Counted from the first letter of the stretch, positions 50,769-59,655 are shown. The stretch is DNA of 64,000 bases from JAPULR01 sp963665075 (GCA_963665075.1 OY762063.1:1054001-1118000), one strand, 5' to 3'. Notes: a model not told the origin generated them from the letters alone. Numbers and translations: made by a program.

Positions 50769-52028
50769 ATGACCTACGCTGACGGGGTTATGAGCAAGAC
50801 CGACAGGAACCTGTGGAACGCCATTATCGGCGAGGCGATGGCGCTGCTGAAGTACAACGCCTACGCCGTCAAGGCGCTGGAGGAGGGCCACCCGGAGATT
50901 GCTCAGATCTTCCAGGAGACCGCCGGCGCGGAGAACATCCACGGCATGAACCACCTCCGCACGGCGGGGGCGGTGAAGTCTTCACTGGAGAATCTGAAGG
51001 CCGTGACCAGCGGCGAGGCCAAGGAGATTACCAGCCGCTACCCGCGCATGATTCGCGAAGCCCTTGACGAAGGACGACGCGACGCCGCCCGAGCCTTCAC
51101 CGTCGCTATGGACAGGGAGCGTCATCACCTGGAGAGCTTTATGAAGGCGACGGACGATCTGGTCGCCAAGCTCCAACGCATGGAGGACGCGGACAGGCCC
51201 GTCCTGGTTCCCGCCGCCGTCCAGGAAGACGCGTCCGTTGAAACGACGGTTGCGGTTGTGGACGAGGCGGAGCATCACGACGCCCAGCACATCATGGCGG
51301 CGGAGAGCGAGTTCCCCCAAGCCGTGCAGGAGGTGGCGACGGAACGGTGGCGCGTCGCCGCCTTCGGTCGCATCCGCGAGGTGGTCTTCGGCGCCCAGGA
51401 CGGCCTAATAAGCACCCTCGCCCTCGTGACCGCCGTGGCCGCGGCGGTTTCCGACAAGAGCACCATAGTCATCGCGGGCCTCGCCGGCGCGCTGGCGGGC
51501 ATGATTTCCATGGGAACCGGCACCTACCTCGGCTCCAAGGCCGAGCGGGAAGTCTTCCAGTCGGAAATAGAAAAGGAGGCGAAGGAACTGGAGGAGAACC
51601 CGGCGGAGGAGATGGCGGAACTGGTCTTCTTATACCACCAGCAGGGGTTGAGCTACCACGAGGCCCGCGAGATGGCGGAGCACATAGCCTCCGACAAGGA
51701 ACTCTGGCTACGGACGTTGGTTGAGAAGGAGCTCGGCATCGACCCGGACCTGGCCGTGAGTCCGATAAAGGACGCGCTGACGATGGGCGGCACCTTCATC
51801 CTCGCGGCGATGGTGCCCATCATCCCCTACTTCTTCATGGGCGGCAACGTGGCCATCGGCGTCTCCGCGGGCGCCACCCTCGCCACCCTGTTCGCCCTTG
51901 GCATGGGCAAAGGCCGCCTCGTCCAACGCTCCCCCATCTTCCAGGGGTTGGAAATCCTGGTCATCGGCGCAGCCGCCGCCGGCTTGGGCTGGATCCTTGG
52001 TGAGATTGTGCCGAATCTGCTAGGATAG
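50769..52028 (+). CDS. Rubrerythrin-VIT1 fusion (ferritin-like domain plus iron/manganese transporter)
   Basis: This 419-residue protein has an N-terminal ferritin-like domain (NLWNAIIGEAMALLKYNAYA, with E-x2-H-type ligands in TAGAENIHGMNHL and AMDRERHHLESF) and, from about residue 200, a VIT1/CCC1 membrane domain (RIREVVFGAQDGLISTLALV, MGTGTYLGSKAE, cytosolic helices rich in Glu, and four more membrane segments to the end). Such fusions oxidise and export Fe2+ or Mn2+. ATG 50769 has GGAGG just upstream and begins close to the domain; ATGs at 50730 and 50742 are less likely. Divergent from the reductase pair. Confidence 0.88.
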   Translation: MTYADGVMSKTDRNLWNAIIGEAMALLKYNAYAVKALEEGHPEIAQIFQETAGAENIHGMNHLRTAGAVKSSLENLKAVTSGEAKEITSRYPRMIREALDEGRRDAARAFTVAMDRERHHLESFMKATDDLVAKLQRMEDADRPVLVPAAVQEDASVETTVAVVDEAEHHDAQHIMAAESEFPQAVQEVATERWRVAAFGRIREVVFGAQDGLISTLALVTAVAAAVSDKSTIVIAGLAGALAGMISMGTGTYLGSKAEREVFQSEIEKEAKELEENPAEEMAELVFLYHQQGLSYHEAREMAEHIASDKELWLRTLVEKELGIDPDLAVSPIKDALTMGGTFILAAMVPIIPYFFMGGNVAIGVSAGATLATLFALGMGKGRLVQRSPIFQGLEILVIGAAAAGLGWILGEIVPNLLG

Positions 52029-52058
52029 GGGCGCAGGAACTCACAAGGGGTACGTTCA

Positions 52059-53153
52059 ATGGATTTTGCGGAAAGAATCCGAAAGCTGTCCGAGCAGGTT
52101 ACCAGCAACAAGGAATACGCAACCAGTGAGGAAAACACAAAGCAATACCTGGTTCTCCCGTTCATACGTGCGTTGCAGTATGACGACACTAATCCAAGCG
52201 AGGTTGACCGGGAATACACGCTCGATTGGGGAGTGAAGGAAAAGGACCGAGTGGACTACGCGATAAAGCGGGATGACAAGGCTATCATGCTGATTGAGTG
52301 CAAGAAGTTTGGCTTGACCCTCAACCGGTCGCGAGGCTCGCAGCTTTCAAGATACTTCACTGCTGATAAAGACGCTCGGATAGGGATTCTGACGGACGGT
52401 GCTACGTATAAGTTCTTCTCAGACCTGGATAGCGACAATCGGATGGACGAGACCCCGTTCTTCCAATTCAACACGCAAGAGTTCACCGACATGGACGTCT
52501 CCCGGCTTGAGATGTTCACCAAGCCGATGTTCAACTTGGACGACATTGTTCAGGAAGCAAAGAGGACCAAATCCATGGAAGCCGTCAAAGCGGTGATAGC
52601 AAAAGAGCTTTCCAATCCTTCCGAGGAATTCACAAACCACCTGCTACGACTGGTGGACATTTCAATTGATGAGGAAAATCCTGGTTCTCTGGTGAAGGAC
52701 GCCATGCGTGAGGTTGTCCAAGAATACCGGGAAGGACTTGCCACAGATAAGCCGTTTATCCCAAGCCTTGAGACGGCAAAGACGGAGCCAATTGAACCAG
52801 TCCAACCTCAGGTAAGCACAGGTGCAGAACTGCCAACAGATCAATTGCACAGAATCGTTAAGGGTATACTTGAAAATACAGTCAATGTAAATCTGATTCA
52901 GATTAAAGACGGCAAAACAGAGTTGAGTCTCAGCTTGGTCAACAATTCACTTAGAGGGAAGACTAGGAGATTGATTAAGTTGGGTAAAATGCGGGGTGGG
53001 GGATATAACCTTCAGTTTACAGAACTAGAGAAATCCGACTCAGGGCGTTGGGGAAAGTCTGGATTGACTTCCCCAGAACGCATCTACGACTTGGATGAAC
53101 TCTATGATCATGCGGATGCCATACGGGAGAGGGCTGTTCTCTTCTACGCCTAG
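52059..53153 (+). CDS. PD-(D/E)XK restriction-endonuclease-like protein (type I R N-terminal-like)
   Basis: This 364-residue protein has an N-terminal HsdR_N-like nuclease domain: TSEENTKQYLVLPFIRALQY, VDREYTLDWGVKEKDRVDYA and IMLIECKKFGLTL, giving the catalytic E...D...E-x-K set. Residues 100-200 continue with YFTADKDARIGILTDGATYK. The second half (about 230-364) is a separate domain with SLSLVNNSLRGKTRRLIKLG. No methylase or helicase partner is nearby. Codon use is A/T-richer than around it, suggesting transfer. It may be a solitary defence nuclease or a remnant of a larger system. Confidence 0.8.
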   Translation: MDFAERIRKLSEQVTSNKEYATSEENTKQYLVLPFIRALQYDDTNPSEVDREYTLDWGVKEKDRVDYAIKRDDKAIMLIECKKFGLTLNRSRGSQLSRYFTADKDARIGILTDGATYKFFSDLDSDNRMDETPFFQFNTQEFTDMDVSRLEMFTKPMFNLDDIVQEAKRTKSMEAVKAVIAKELSNPSEEFTNHLLRLVDISIDEENPGSLVKDAMREVVQEYREGLATDKPFIPSLETAKTEPIEPVQPQVSTGAELPTDQLHRIVKGILENTVNVNLIQIKDGKTELSLSLVNNSLRGKTRRLIKLGKMRGGGYNLQFTELEKSDSGRWGKSGLTSPERIYDLDELYDHADAIRERAVLFYA

Positions 53154-53168
53154 AATTCCACTGGTCAG

Positions 53169-53855
53169 CTAAATCGCTGCCGTCATCTGCTCGATTGCGG
53201 TTAGATTCTCCATTTCCACCATCTTTAACCGCAACAGCCGCCCGAAGTGGTACTGGAGGGTGTAGCCCACCGCCTCCACGTCCACGGGTTGGCCCAACAG
53301 CTTCTCCATTGAAGTAACCGTGATGTCGGGGCTGCCGCAGGGGATGACGTGCTCGTAGTAGCCCAAATCGGGGTTCGCGTTCAGCGAAAGGCCGTGGCTG
53401 GAGACGCCGCGGCTCACCTTCAACCCAATCGCCCCAATCTTGTCGTCGCCCACCCATACGCCGGTGCACCCCTCTCTGGTGGAAGCGGCGATCCCGTAGT
53501 CCGCCAACGTGCTCACCATCACCTGCTCCAGCGCCCGCACGAACTTCACCGGCCCCCCAAACGGACGAATGTTGACTATCGGATACGCTACCACCTGCCC
53601 CGGCCCGTGATACGTCGCCTCTCCTCCCCTGTCCACGTCGTGTACCGCCGCGCCCAACCTCGCAAGCTCCCCATCGCTCAACAGCACGTCCTCCCTTCGA
53701 CCCCGACGTCCTATGGTGTAAGTGTGTGGATGCTGAAGAACCAGCAGCGTGTCCGGCTCAACCCCCTCGACCACCTTCCGCACCAATGCCTTCTGCATCT
53801 CCCAGGCTTGCAGATAGTCCACAAGACCCAGGTTGACTACGCGGCAGGTTCTCAC
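53169..53855 (-). CDS. lipB: Octanoyl-[acyl-carrier-protein]-protein N-octanoyltransferase
   Basis: This 228-residue enzyme moves octanoate from ACP to lipoyl domains, the first step of lipoate synthesis. Motifs are LLVLQHPHTYTIGRRGRRED, DRGGEATYHGPGQVVAYPIV (substrate site), KIGAIGLKVSRGVSSHGLSL (catalytic Lys) and YYEHVIPCGSPDITVTSM (catalytic Cys). It is the last gene of the dehydrogenase operon, six bases after the E2 gene, so the enzyme and its lipoyl target are made together. lipA is not in the window. Confidence 0.95.
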   Translation of the reverse strand: MRTCRVVNLGLVDYLQAWEMQKALVRKVVEGVEPDTLLVLQHPHTYTIGRRGRREDVLLSDGELARLGAAVHDVDRGGEATYHGPGQVVAYPIVNIRPFGGPVKFVRALEQVMVSTLADYGIAASTREGCTGVWVGDDKIGAIGLKVSRGVSSHGLSLNANPDLGYYEHVIPCGSPDITVTSMEKLLGQPVDVEAVGYTLQYHFGRLLRLKMVEMENLTAIEQMTAAI

Positions 53856-53861
53856 CGCGCG

Positions 53862-55136
53862 CTAGTTGACGGGAGTGTCAGGGTCGATGGCTTCCAGCCG
53901 GGCCTTCACCGCATTCAGAAACGCGGAAGCCTCCGCCCCGTCGACGATGCGGTGGTCGAAGGACATGCACAGGTTCATCATCGACCGGATGGCGATGGCG
54001 TTGTTGATTATCACGGGCCGCTGCACTACCGCCTCCGTGCTGAGAATCGCCGCCTGCGGGTAGTTGATAATCGGATTCGACACCGTCGTCCCAAGCGCGC
54101 CCGTGTTGTTCAGCGTGAACGTCCCGCCCTGCACCTGCTCCAGCGTCAGCGCGTCCCTGCGAGCGTTGTCCGCCAATGCGCGAAGCTGGGAGTTGGCGGC
54201 GACCACGGAAAGCGCGTCGGCATCGCGGATGACGGGCACAACCAAACCGCTCGGCGCCGAAACCGCGACGCCTATGTGGATGCGATTCTTCAGGACAATC
54301 TTCTCGTCCCGCCAAGTTGCGTTCAGATAGGGGTGTTCCCGCAGCGACTGGGCCACGGCGTTGATGATGAAGGGAAAGATGGTGATGTCCTGCCCCTGCT
54401 GCTTGAACCGGCTCCGCACGGCCTGCCTCAGTTCGACCAAGCCCGTCACGTCCACCTCCATCAAGGCCCAGGCGTGGGGAATCTGCGTTGCGCTCTTAAC
54501 CATGTTCTGCGCGATTATCCGACGCTTGGGCGTCGGCTCGATGATGGTCTCTTCCGCACCCGTGACGACGGGAGCGACAGGCGTCGGAGCGGGCGCCGCT
54601 TGTGCCCTATCCAGATGCTTCAACACGTCCTTCTTCGTCACCCGCCCGTTGATGCCGGTACCGACAACCTGGCTCAAGTCAACGTCGTGCTCCGCGGCCA
54701 AACGCATCACCACCGGCGAGTAAACGGCGCGACGCTGTGCTGCCGGCGCGGGCGTTGGGGCAGGCGACTCCTCCACTGTCGGCGAGCCCGTCGGCCCCAG
54801 ACTTACGTTGCTCTCCACCAACACCCCCATCGTGCTCATAATGGTTTCGCTGGCCTGCGGCGGCTGGGGCTGACTTCCGGCGTCGGCAATGGCGTCTTCC
54901 GTGTCCATCTCTGCGATGACCGATCCAACGGGAATCGTCGCCCCTTCCTCCGCCAGTATTCGCGTCAGCGTCCCGCTATAGGGCGCGGGCATCTCCATGT
55001 TCACCTTGTCCGTCACAACCTCAACCAGAGGGTCGTATTTATCCACCTGGTCGCCGGGCTGCTTGAGCCACTTCTCGATTATGCCTTCGACGACGGATTC
55101 GCCGACCTGGGGTAGTTCGATGGGTACGATTGGCAT
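53862..55136 (-). CDS. Branched-chain 2-oxoacid dehydrogenase E2 (dihydrolipoamide acyltransferase)
   Basis: This 424-residue core subunit has an N-terminal lipoyl domain with Lys44 in VVTDKVNMEMPAPYSG, a Pro/Thr/Ala-rich linker, a small E1/E3-binding domain (YSPVVMRLAAEHDVDLSQVV), a second linker and the catalytic domain (KRRIIAQNMVKSATQIPHAW onward) ending in SFDHRIVDGAEASAFLN with the active-site His and Asp. It receives the acyl group from E1 and passes it to CoA. It is encoded between E1beta and lipB with tight spacing. E3 is not present here. Confidence 0.94.
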   Translation of the reverse strand: MPIVPIELPQVGESVVEGIIEKWLKQPGDQVDKYDPLVEVVTDKVNMEMPAPYSGTLTRILAEEGATIPVGSVIAEMDTEDAIADAGSQPQPPQASETIMSTMGVLVESNVSLGPTGSPTVEESPAPTPAPAAQRRAVYSPVVMRLAAEHDVDLSQVVGTGINGRVTKKDVLKHLDRAQAAPAPTPVAPVVTGAEETIIEPTPKRRIIAQNMVKSATQIPHAWALMEVDVTGLVELRQAVRSRFKQQGQDITIFPFIINAVAQSLREHPYLNATWRDEKIVLKNRIHIGVAVSAPSGLVVPVIRDADALSVVAANSQLRALADNARRDALTLEQVQGGTFTLNNTGALGTTVSNPIINYPQAAILSTEAVVQRPVIINNAIAIRSMMNLCMSFDHRIVDGAEASAFLNAVKARLEAIDPDTPVN

Positions 55137-55146
55137 GAATAGACCT

Positions 55147-56130
55147 CTAATACGCTGCCAGTTTCAGCAGCGCGTCGGTAATTTTCTGGGTGTTGACCAT
55201 GAACCCGTCTTCCATCGTGGGAGCGAAGGCCATCGCCGGCAGGTCCGGCCCGCATAGCCTCGTCACCGGCGCGTCCAGATACTCGAAGGCTCCCTCTGCG
55301 ATAATCGCCGCAACCTCGGCGCCCACGCCGCCAGTGACGCTGGCCTCGTGGACGATAAGCGCCTTGCCCGTTCGCTTGACGGATTCCAGAATCGTCTCGT
55401 TGTCCAACGGCCTCAGCGTTCGCAGGTCCAGCACCTCCACGCTCACGTCATCGCCTTCCAACAGAGTCGCCGCCTCCATGCCGTAATGGATGGCCAAGCC
55501 GTAGCTGATGAGGGTAATGTCCGTGCCGGGACGCTTCACTTCCGCCCTGCCTATGGGAATGGTGTAGCTCGTGTCCGGCACCTCGCCGCGCACCGCCCGG
55601 TAGGTCTTCTTGTGCTCCAGGAAGATTACCGGATTGTCGTCGCGAATGGCCGACTTGAGCAGCCCCTTCGCGTCATAAGGATTCGACGGAGCGATGACCT
55701 TCAACCCCGGCGTGTTGTACAGATAGCTTTCGATATATTGCGAATGGAAGAGACCGCCCCGGACGCCGCCGCCGTAGGGAATCCGCACCACCATCGGGGC
55801 GGACAGGTAGCCGTTCGTTCCGTAGTGGACGCGGGACGCCTCGCCAATCAGTTGGTTCGCCGCGTACCACCAGAAGTCTGAGAACTGGATCTCCGCTATG
55901 GGCCGCAGGCCCCTGAAGGCGAGGCCCAGCGATACGCCCGCGATGGAGCATTCAGCCAGGGGCGTGTCGATGATGCGATGCTCGCCGAATTCTTCTATGA
56001 AGTTCTGCGTTGCCAGGAAAACCCCGCCGCGAGTGCCCACGTCTTCCCCCAGCACCATCACGCGAGGGTCGGCGACCAGCTCCTCATGCATGGCCTCCCG
56101 GATTGCTTCGATGGTGGACTTGACGGTCAT
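55147..56130 (-). CDS. 2-oxoacid dehydrogenase E1 beta subunit
   Basis: This 327-residue transketolase-like subunit carries the pyrimidine-binding part of the thiamine enzyme: DPRVMVLGEDVGTRGGVFLA, IIDTPLAECSIAGVSLGLAF (catalytic Glu) and IQFSDFWWYAANQLIGEASR. The C-terminal domain contains VEVLDLRTLRPLDNETILES. Sequence resembles branched-chain 2-oxoacid dehydrogenase beta subunits more than PDH. Its ATG lies nine bases after the E1alpha stop. Confidence 0.94.
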   Translation of the reverse strand: MTVKSTIEAIREAMHEELVADPRVMVLGEDVGTRGGVFLATQNFIEEFGEHRIIDTPLAECSIAGVSLGLAFRGLRPIAEIQFSDFWWYAANQLIGEASRVHYGTNGYLSAPMVVRIPYGGGVRGGLFHSQYIESYLYNTPGLKVIAPSNPYDAKGLLKSAIRDDNPVIFLEHKKTYRAVRGEVPDTSYTIPIGRAEVKRPGTDITLISYGLAIHYGMEAATLLEGDDVSVEVLDLRTLRPLDNETILESVKRTGKALIVHEASVTGGVGAEVAAIIAEGAFEYLDAPVTRLCGPDLPAMAFAPTMEDGFMVNTQKITDALLKLAAY

Positions 56131-56139
56131 GGAGGCAGA

Positions 56140-57174
56140 CTAGGGCGCGTAGAGATGCCCGTAAAGGTTGGATGCGTCAGGCCACGGCGCGTTTTCGGCA
56201 GCGTCCGTCACCCGGTTGACCTCGGCTCTCGACTCCTGGAATATCTGCTCGTCGTGGGCCGGGGTAAGGATTCCCAGATCTGAAAGGTAAGCGTTCAGCC
56301 GCGCCAACGGGTCTCGGCGACGAGAGTCTTCCATGTCCTCCGGGGTGCGATAGCGGGTATCGTCGTCGTCCGAGGTGTGAGGCTTCAGCCGCTCGACTTT
56401 CAATTCCAGGAAAGTAGGCCCGCCCGAAGGGTCGCGCGCCCGGTCGATCGCCTCCTTGGCAATTCGGTAGACTTCCAGCGAATCCGTGCCGTCCACCACC
56501 ACGCCCGGAAAGCCGTAGCCCGCAGCCCTGTCCGCCAGATTCTCGATGGCCATCTGCTTCTCCTGCGGCACGGATATGGCCAGCCGGTTGTTGTAGCAGC
56601 AGAACACCACGGGCAGCTTGTGCACGCCGGCGAAATTCATCGCCTCATGGCATTCCCCCTCGCTGGAACCGCCGTCGCCAAAGCTGACGAAGACAACGGT
56701 GTCTTCTCCGAGAGTCTTGCATCCCAGGGCGTAGCCGACGGCCTGGCTGAGGTTGGACCCCACCACGTTGGAAAGGTGAATAATGGGGAAATTGGGCGAC
56801 GCCCCCTGAAGCAGGAACTGGCGGCCTCCGTTGAAGGTGTTTCCGTCCTTGCCGATGTGCCCGATCATCGTCTCCAGGGGACTCACGCCCATGACCAGCT
56901 TCATAGGCATGTCCCGGTAATAGGGAAACAGGAAGCAGTCGCCGTCCGTCTTGGCAGCCAATGCCAACCCCATCGACGCCGCCTCGGAACCCTGGCAAGA
57001 CGCCACCAAGGGAACCTTGCCCTGCCGATTCAGCGCGATGAGCCGGTCGTCCATTATGCGAGCCAACGCCATCTGCTCGTAGAATCCAAGCAGTTGGTCG
57101 TCCGTCAGCCCCAGCCTACGATGGGCGGGCATCGCCTTGGTGCTGGATAGCGCCTTTTCCCCGTTGGGGGACAT
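56140..57174 (-). CDS. 2-oxoacid dehydrogenase E1 alpha subunit
   Basis: This 344-residue thiamine-diphosphate-binding subunit decarboxylates the oxoacid with E1beta. The cofactor motif is GDGGSSEGECHEAMNFAGVH with CYNN; others are YYRDMPMKLVMG and the phosphorylation-loop-like YRTPEDMEDSRRRDPLARL. It begins the four-gene operon (E1alpha, E1beta, E2, lipB). Upstream lie a promoter (57414-57443) and a terminator hairpin within the leader, so expression may be attenuated. Confidence 0.94.
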   Translation of the reverse strand: MSPNGEKALSSTKAMPAHRRLGLTDDQLLGFYEQMALARIMDDRLIALNRQGKVPLVASCQGSEAASMGLALAAKTDGDCFLFPYYRDMPMKLVMGVSPLETMIGHIGKDGNTFNGGRQFLLQGASPNFPIIHLSNVVGSNLSQAVGYALGCKTLGEDTVVFVSFGDGGSSEGECHEAMNFAGVHKLPVVFCCYNNRLAISVPQEKQMAIENLADRAAGYGFPGVVVDGTDSLEVYRIAKEAIDRARDPSGGPTFLELKVERLKPHTSDDDDTRYRTPEDMEDSRRRDPLARLNAYLSDLGILTPAHDEQIFQESRAEVNRVTDAAENAPWPDASNLYGHLYAP

Positions 57175-57197
57175 TCACGATCCTCCGGTTTTCAGGA

Positions 57198-57230
57198 TAA
57201 AAATCAGGGGCATCCTGCTAGATGCCCCTG
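57198..57230 (-). terminator. Leader terminator (attenuator candidate) of the oxoacid dehydrogenase operon
   Basis: On the minus strand CAGGGGCAT, an 8-base loop and ATGCCCCTG form a perfect 9-bp stem (57230-57205), followed by ATTTTTAT (57204-57198). It lies in the leader 25 bases before the E1alpha start codon. Just upstream another hairpin can form (CCTTGGGCA/TGCCCAGGG, about 57249-57273). No leader peptide rich in Leu, Ile or Val is seen. Confidence 0.7.
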
Positions 57231-57413
57231 GGCGGTCTCTCATCACCCTGGGCAAATTATGCCCAAGGTCTGCGTAATTATGGATTCAATGATGATGTTT
57301 TCTTGAGTAGAAAATTCCAACGAATTGCTCTGTCAGAAAGGAGATTGTTGTTGCTTTTTCAGTTGCTTTGTTGCTGATTGCGGCGGGTTGAACACTACAT
57401 GAAATACAGGAAA

Positions 57414-57443
57414 ATTCTAGTCAACAAAGCCGCCGAATGTCAA
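57414..57443 (-). promoter_or_regulatory. Promoter of the oxoacid dehydrogenase operon
   Basis: On the minus strand TTGACA (57443-57438), an 18-base spacer and TAGAAT (57419-57414) form a good sigma-70-like promoter. The leader to the E1alpha ATG is then about 230 bases and contains two hairpins and a U-tract. Confidence 0.6.
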
Positions 57444-57551
57444 GATGCGAATAGCCCCCTTTAGAGGTGTCCGTTACAGCCACCGAATCGTTCATTGACA
57501 ATAACTACGCCTGCCAGTAGCATCGAACCATATCGATAATGAGGGGGAGCC

Positions 57552-57929
57552 GTGTCTACTCTGGAACAGGTTGAGGAACGGGTTGCGAACATGGAAACTG
57601 TGCAGGACACGCACTCCCAAACCCTGGACATCCTTGCGAATAGTCATATCGAGTTGGTCAGGATGACCGCCGGCCTTGATAAGTCTCTTAAAAACCAAGA
57701 GAAACTTCTGGTCGAGTTGGCGAGGATAGCTGCCCGTCATGATGAGTCACTTATCGACCATAAGAGGATGCTGGCCAACCATGAGGTAAGGATGGCCGAA
57801 CTCAAAGAAGGCTTGGAAGAAACGCGCCGGTTCAATCGGCAGACGCTGCGCCTTTACGTGATGATTGCGCGCAAAGCGAACTGGCTCGACGAGGATGACA
57901 TCAGAGAATGGGAGAACGGCGACGACTGA
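57552..57929 (+). CDS. Coiled-coil protein, paralogue of the 32800 protein
   Basis: This 125-residue protein is almost entirely coiled coil (VEERVANMETVQDTHSQTLD onward). Its C-terminal 35 residues, RRFNRQTLRLYVMIARKANW and LDEDDIREWENGDD, match those of the protein at 32800 and the fragment at 32709. GTG 57552 has GAGGGGGAG upstream. Unlike its paralogue it lacks the 21-base heptad repeats. The shared tail is the only conserved part and probably the functional one; function unknown. Confidence 0.72.
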   Translation: MSTLEQVEERVANMETVQDTHSQTLDILANSHIELVRMTAGLDKSLKNQEKLLVELARIAARHDESLIDHKRMLANHEVRMAELKEGLEETRRFNRQTLRLYVMIARKANWLDEDDIREWENGDD

Positions 57930-57962
57930 ACGCCCCCGAATGAACCGCAGGGCCTCGCTATC

Positions 57963-59171
57963 CTAAATCTCCCCCAACTCCTCCTGGAACACCTGCGCCA
58001 GCACCGCAACCCCCTCGCGCAACTCCTGCTCCGTGGGCAGCCCGTAGCATATCCGAATGTAGTTCGACCCGTGATTCTCCGGGTCGGACGACCATTCCGC
58101 CCCCGGATTGTAGATAAGCCCCCGCTTCTTCGCCGCCTCCAGCGGCTTCATCGTGTCCACTCCCTCCGGGAACTTGAACCACATCACCATGCCGCCGCGC
58201 GGTTCGTAGAACTCCACCGTCGGCCCGAAGTGTTCCCGCATCGACGCCACCAGCACGTCCTTCTTCCGATGCAGCATGTCCCGCACCGTCTCGATGTGCT
58301 CCTCGTAGTTGTTCTCCAGGAACCCCGCAATCATCATCGGCGTCACCATGTTCGTCCCCACGTCTATCTTGCTCACCACAATCTGGTTCATCACCTCCTG
58401 CGGCGCGACGATGTACCCCAACCGCACCCCCGGCGCCAGCGACTTGGAGAACGACCCGATGTGCAGCACGTGGTTCGTATCGTCCAGCGACCGGATGGCG
58501 TGCTCCCACTCACCCTCGAAAATCAGGTCGGAGTAGCACTCGTCCTCGAATATGGGCACGCCGAAATCCTGGCTGATTCGAAGCATCTCCCGACGACGAT
58601 CCATTGGCAGATTCGTCCCCGTCGGGTTCTGACACGTGGGTATGGTGTAGATGTACTTCGGCTTGATCCCCTCGTCGCGAAGTTCGCCAAGAATCCGCTC
58701 AAGCTCGTCCGTCTTCATCCCGTCGTCGTCCATCGGAACGCCCACGACGCGTGCGCCGCTCTTCTTCGCGTTATTCAACGCGCCGGAGTAGCTGAACAGT
58801 TCCGTGAGCACCACGTCCCCCTCCTCCAAAAGCGTATCGTTGATGAGCAGGATGCACTGCGTCGAACCGGAGCATATCATCACCTCGTCCACAGACACGT
58901 CGATGCCCCGGTGCTTCTTCAGCTTCTTGACCAAATACTCCCGAAGCGCCAGATTCCCCAACGGCCCCCCGTCCGAGTAGTAGACCGCCAGGTTGCGGCC
59001 ATTGTCCTCCAGGGCCTTCGTCACCGACTCGATGAAACCCTCCACGGGTATCAGGCCCGGGTCTCCGTGACCCGTGACGAAGTTGTACTTGTACAACCCT
59101 TCCCACGGCCCCGCCGCCGGAGGCAGCCCCTTGGCGTAGAGCTTGGAGTAATCGAGAGCCTTGGTGGTCAT
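57963..59171 (-). CDS. PLP-dependent aminotransferase (class I/II)
   Basis: This 402-residue fold-type I aminotransferase resembles 2-aminoadipate/valine-type enzymes and the catalytic half of MocR proteins. Motifs are YSDGGPLGNLALREYLVKKL, MICSGSTQCILLINDTLLEE, IPTCQNPTGTNLPMDRRREM (substrate Asn) and IGSFSKSLAPGVRLGY with the PLP lysine, then a C-terminal Arg in NYIRICYG. No helix-turn-helix domain precedes it. It lies downstream of, but convergent to, the coiled-coil gene; no operon partner. Confidence 0.9.
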   Translation of the reverse strand: MTTKALDYSKLYAKGLPPAAGPWEGLYKYNFVTGHGDPGLIPVEGFIESVTKALEDNGRNLAVYYSDGGPLGNLALREYLVKKLKKHRGIDVSVDEVMICSGSTQCILLINDTLLEEGDVVLTELFSYSGALNNAKKSGARVVGVPMDDDGMKTDELERILGELRDEGIKPKYIYTIPTCQNPTGTNLPMDRRREMLRISQDFGVPIFEDECYSDLIFEGEWEHAIRSLDDTNHVLHIGSFSKSLAPGVRLGYIVAPQEVMNQIVVSKIDVGTNMVTPMMIAGFLENNYEEHIETVRDMLHRKKDVLVASMREHFGPTVEFYEPRGGMVMWFKFPEGVDTMKPLEAAKKRGLIYNPGAEWSSDPENHGSNYIRICYGLPTEQELREGVAVLAQVFQEELGEI

Positions 59172-59433
59172 GGTTCACCTTCCCCGCATATCGGATTCGC
59201 CGTTCCGTCCAGTTGGCAGGACTTGAGGCGGCCCCATCATAACACCCGCTATAAACCCTGTCCATTTGACGTTCAGGTTCCCGCCATTGGCTGAACGCCC
59301 ATCGTTGCGCCAAAATCTGACATCCGCCCAACCCATGACGGACGAAGTCCCCAACATTGTTCTTTGGTCGTCAATTTCAGTCCTTTAATGGACTGTATTT
59401 TCATTGGAAATCTACGGGCAATTCACGCCCCAC
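59172..59433. other. Gene-free stretch upstream of the structured RNA candidate
   Basis: No gene is seen. The composition is mixed; an AT-rich part (about 59360-59415) precedes the promoter described in the next entry. No repeats of the window's families are present here. Confidence 0.5.
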
Positions 59434-59655
59434 TTGACAAAACGACCCTCTTATGACCATTATCATCGCAATACTATCTTTCTCGGACAGGCTGCAGAGG
59501 TACAACTGCGACACCCGGTTCGCTTGCCGCTTTTGGTTAAGCGGCTGCGAATTCGGCGGGTGGTCTGTTTAGGCGGATGGGCGGGTGTCAACGAGCAGAC
59601 GCGGTCTGCAGGTCTGATAGACCCGGCGGATATAAAGTCCGCTTTTCGTAAATGC
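59434..59655 (+). ncRNA. Candidate structured RNA with promoter and terminator-like end
   Basis: TTGACA (59434-59439), 18 bases and CATTAT (59458-59463) resemble a promoter. Downstream a long hairpin can form at 59512-59562: CACCC/GGGTG, GGTTCGC/GCGAATT and an apical GCCGCTT-TTGGTT-AAGCGGC. Next come CAGAC-GCG-GTCTG (about 59601-59613), GGTCT-GAT-AGACC (about 59616-59628) and GCGGA-N7-TCCGC followed by TTTT (about 59633-59655). The order promoter, stacked hairpins, terminator suggests a small RNA or a riboswitch-like leader of the methyltransferase at 59841. I do not recognise the class. A 146-codon plus-strand frame covering it looks non-coding. Confidence 0.4.

Noticed and set aside
57175..57420. 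T-box riboswitch upstream of the oxoacid dehydrogenase operon
   Set aside because: AGGGTGATGAGAGACCGC near the terminator recalls the T-box sequence but does not match its core (AGGGTGGNACCGCG), and the terminator stem does not pair with it.
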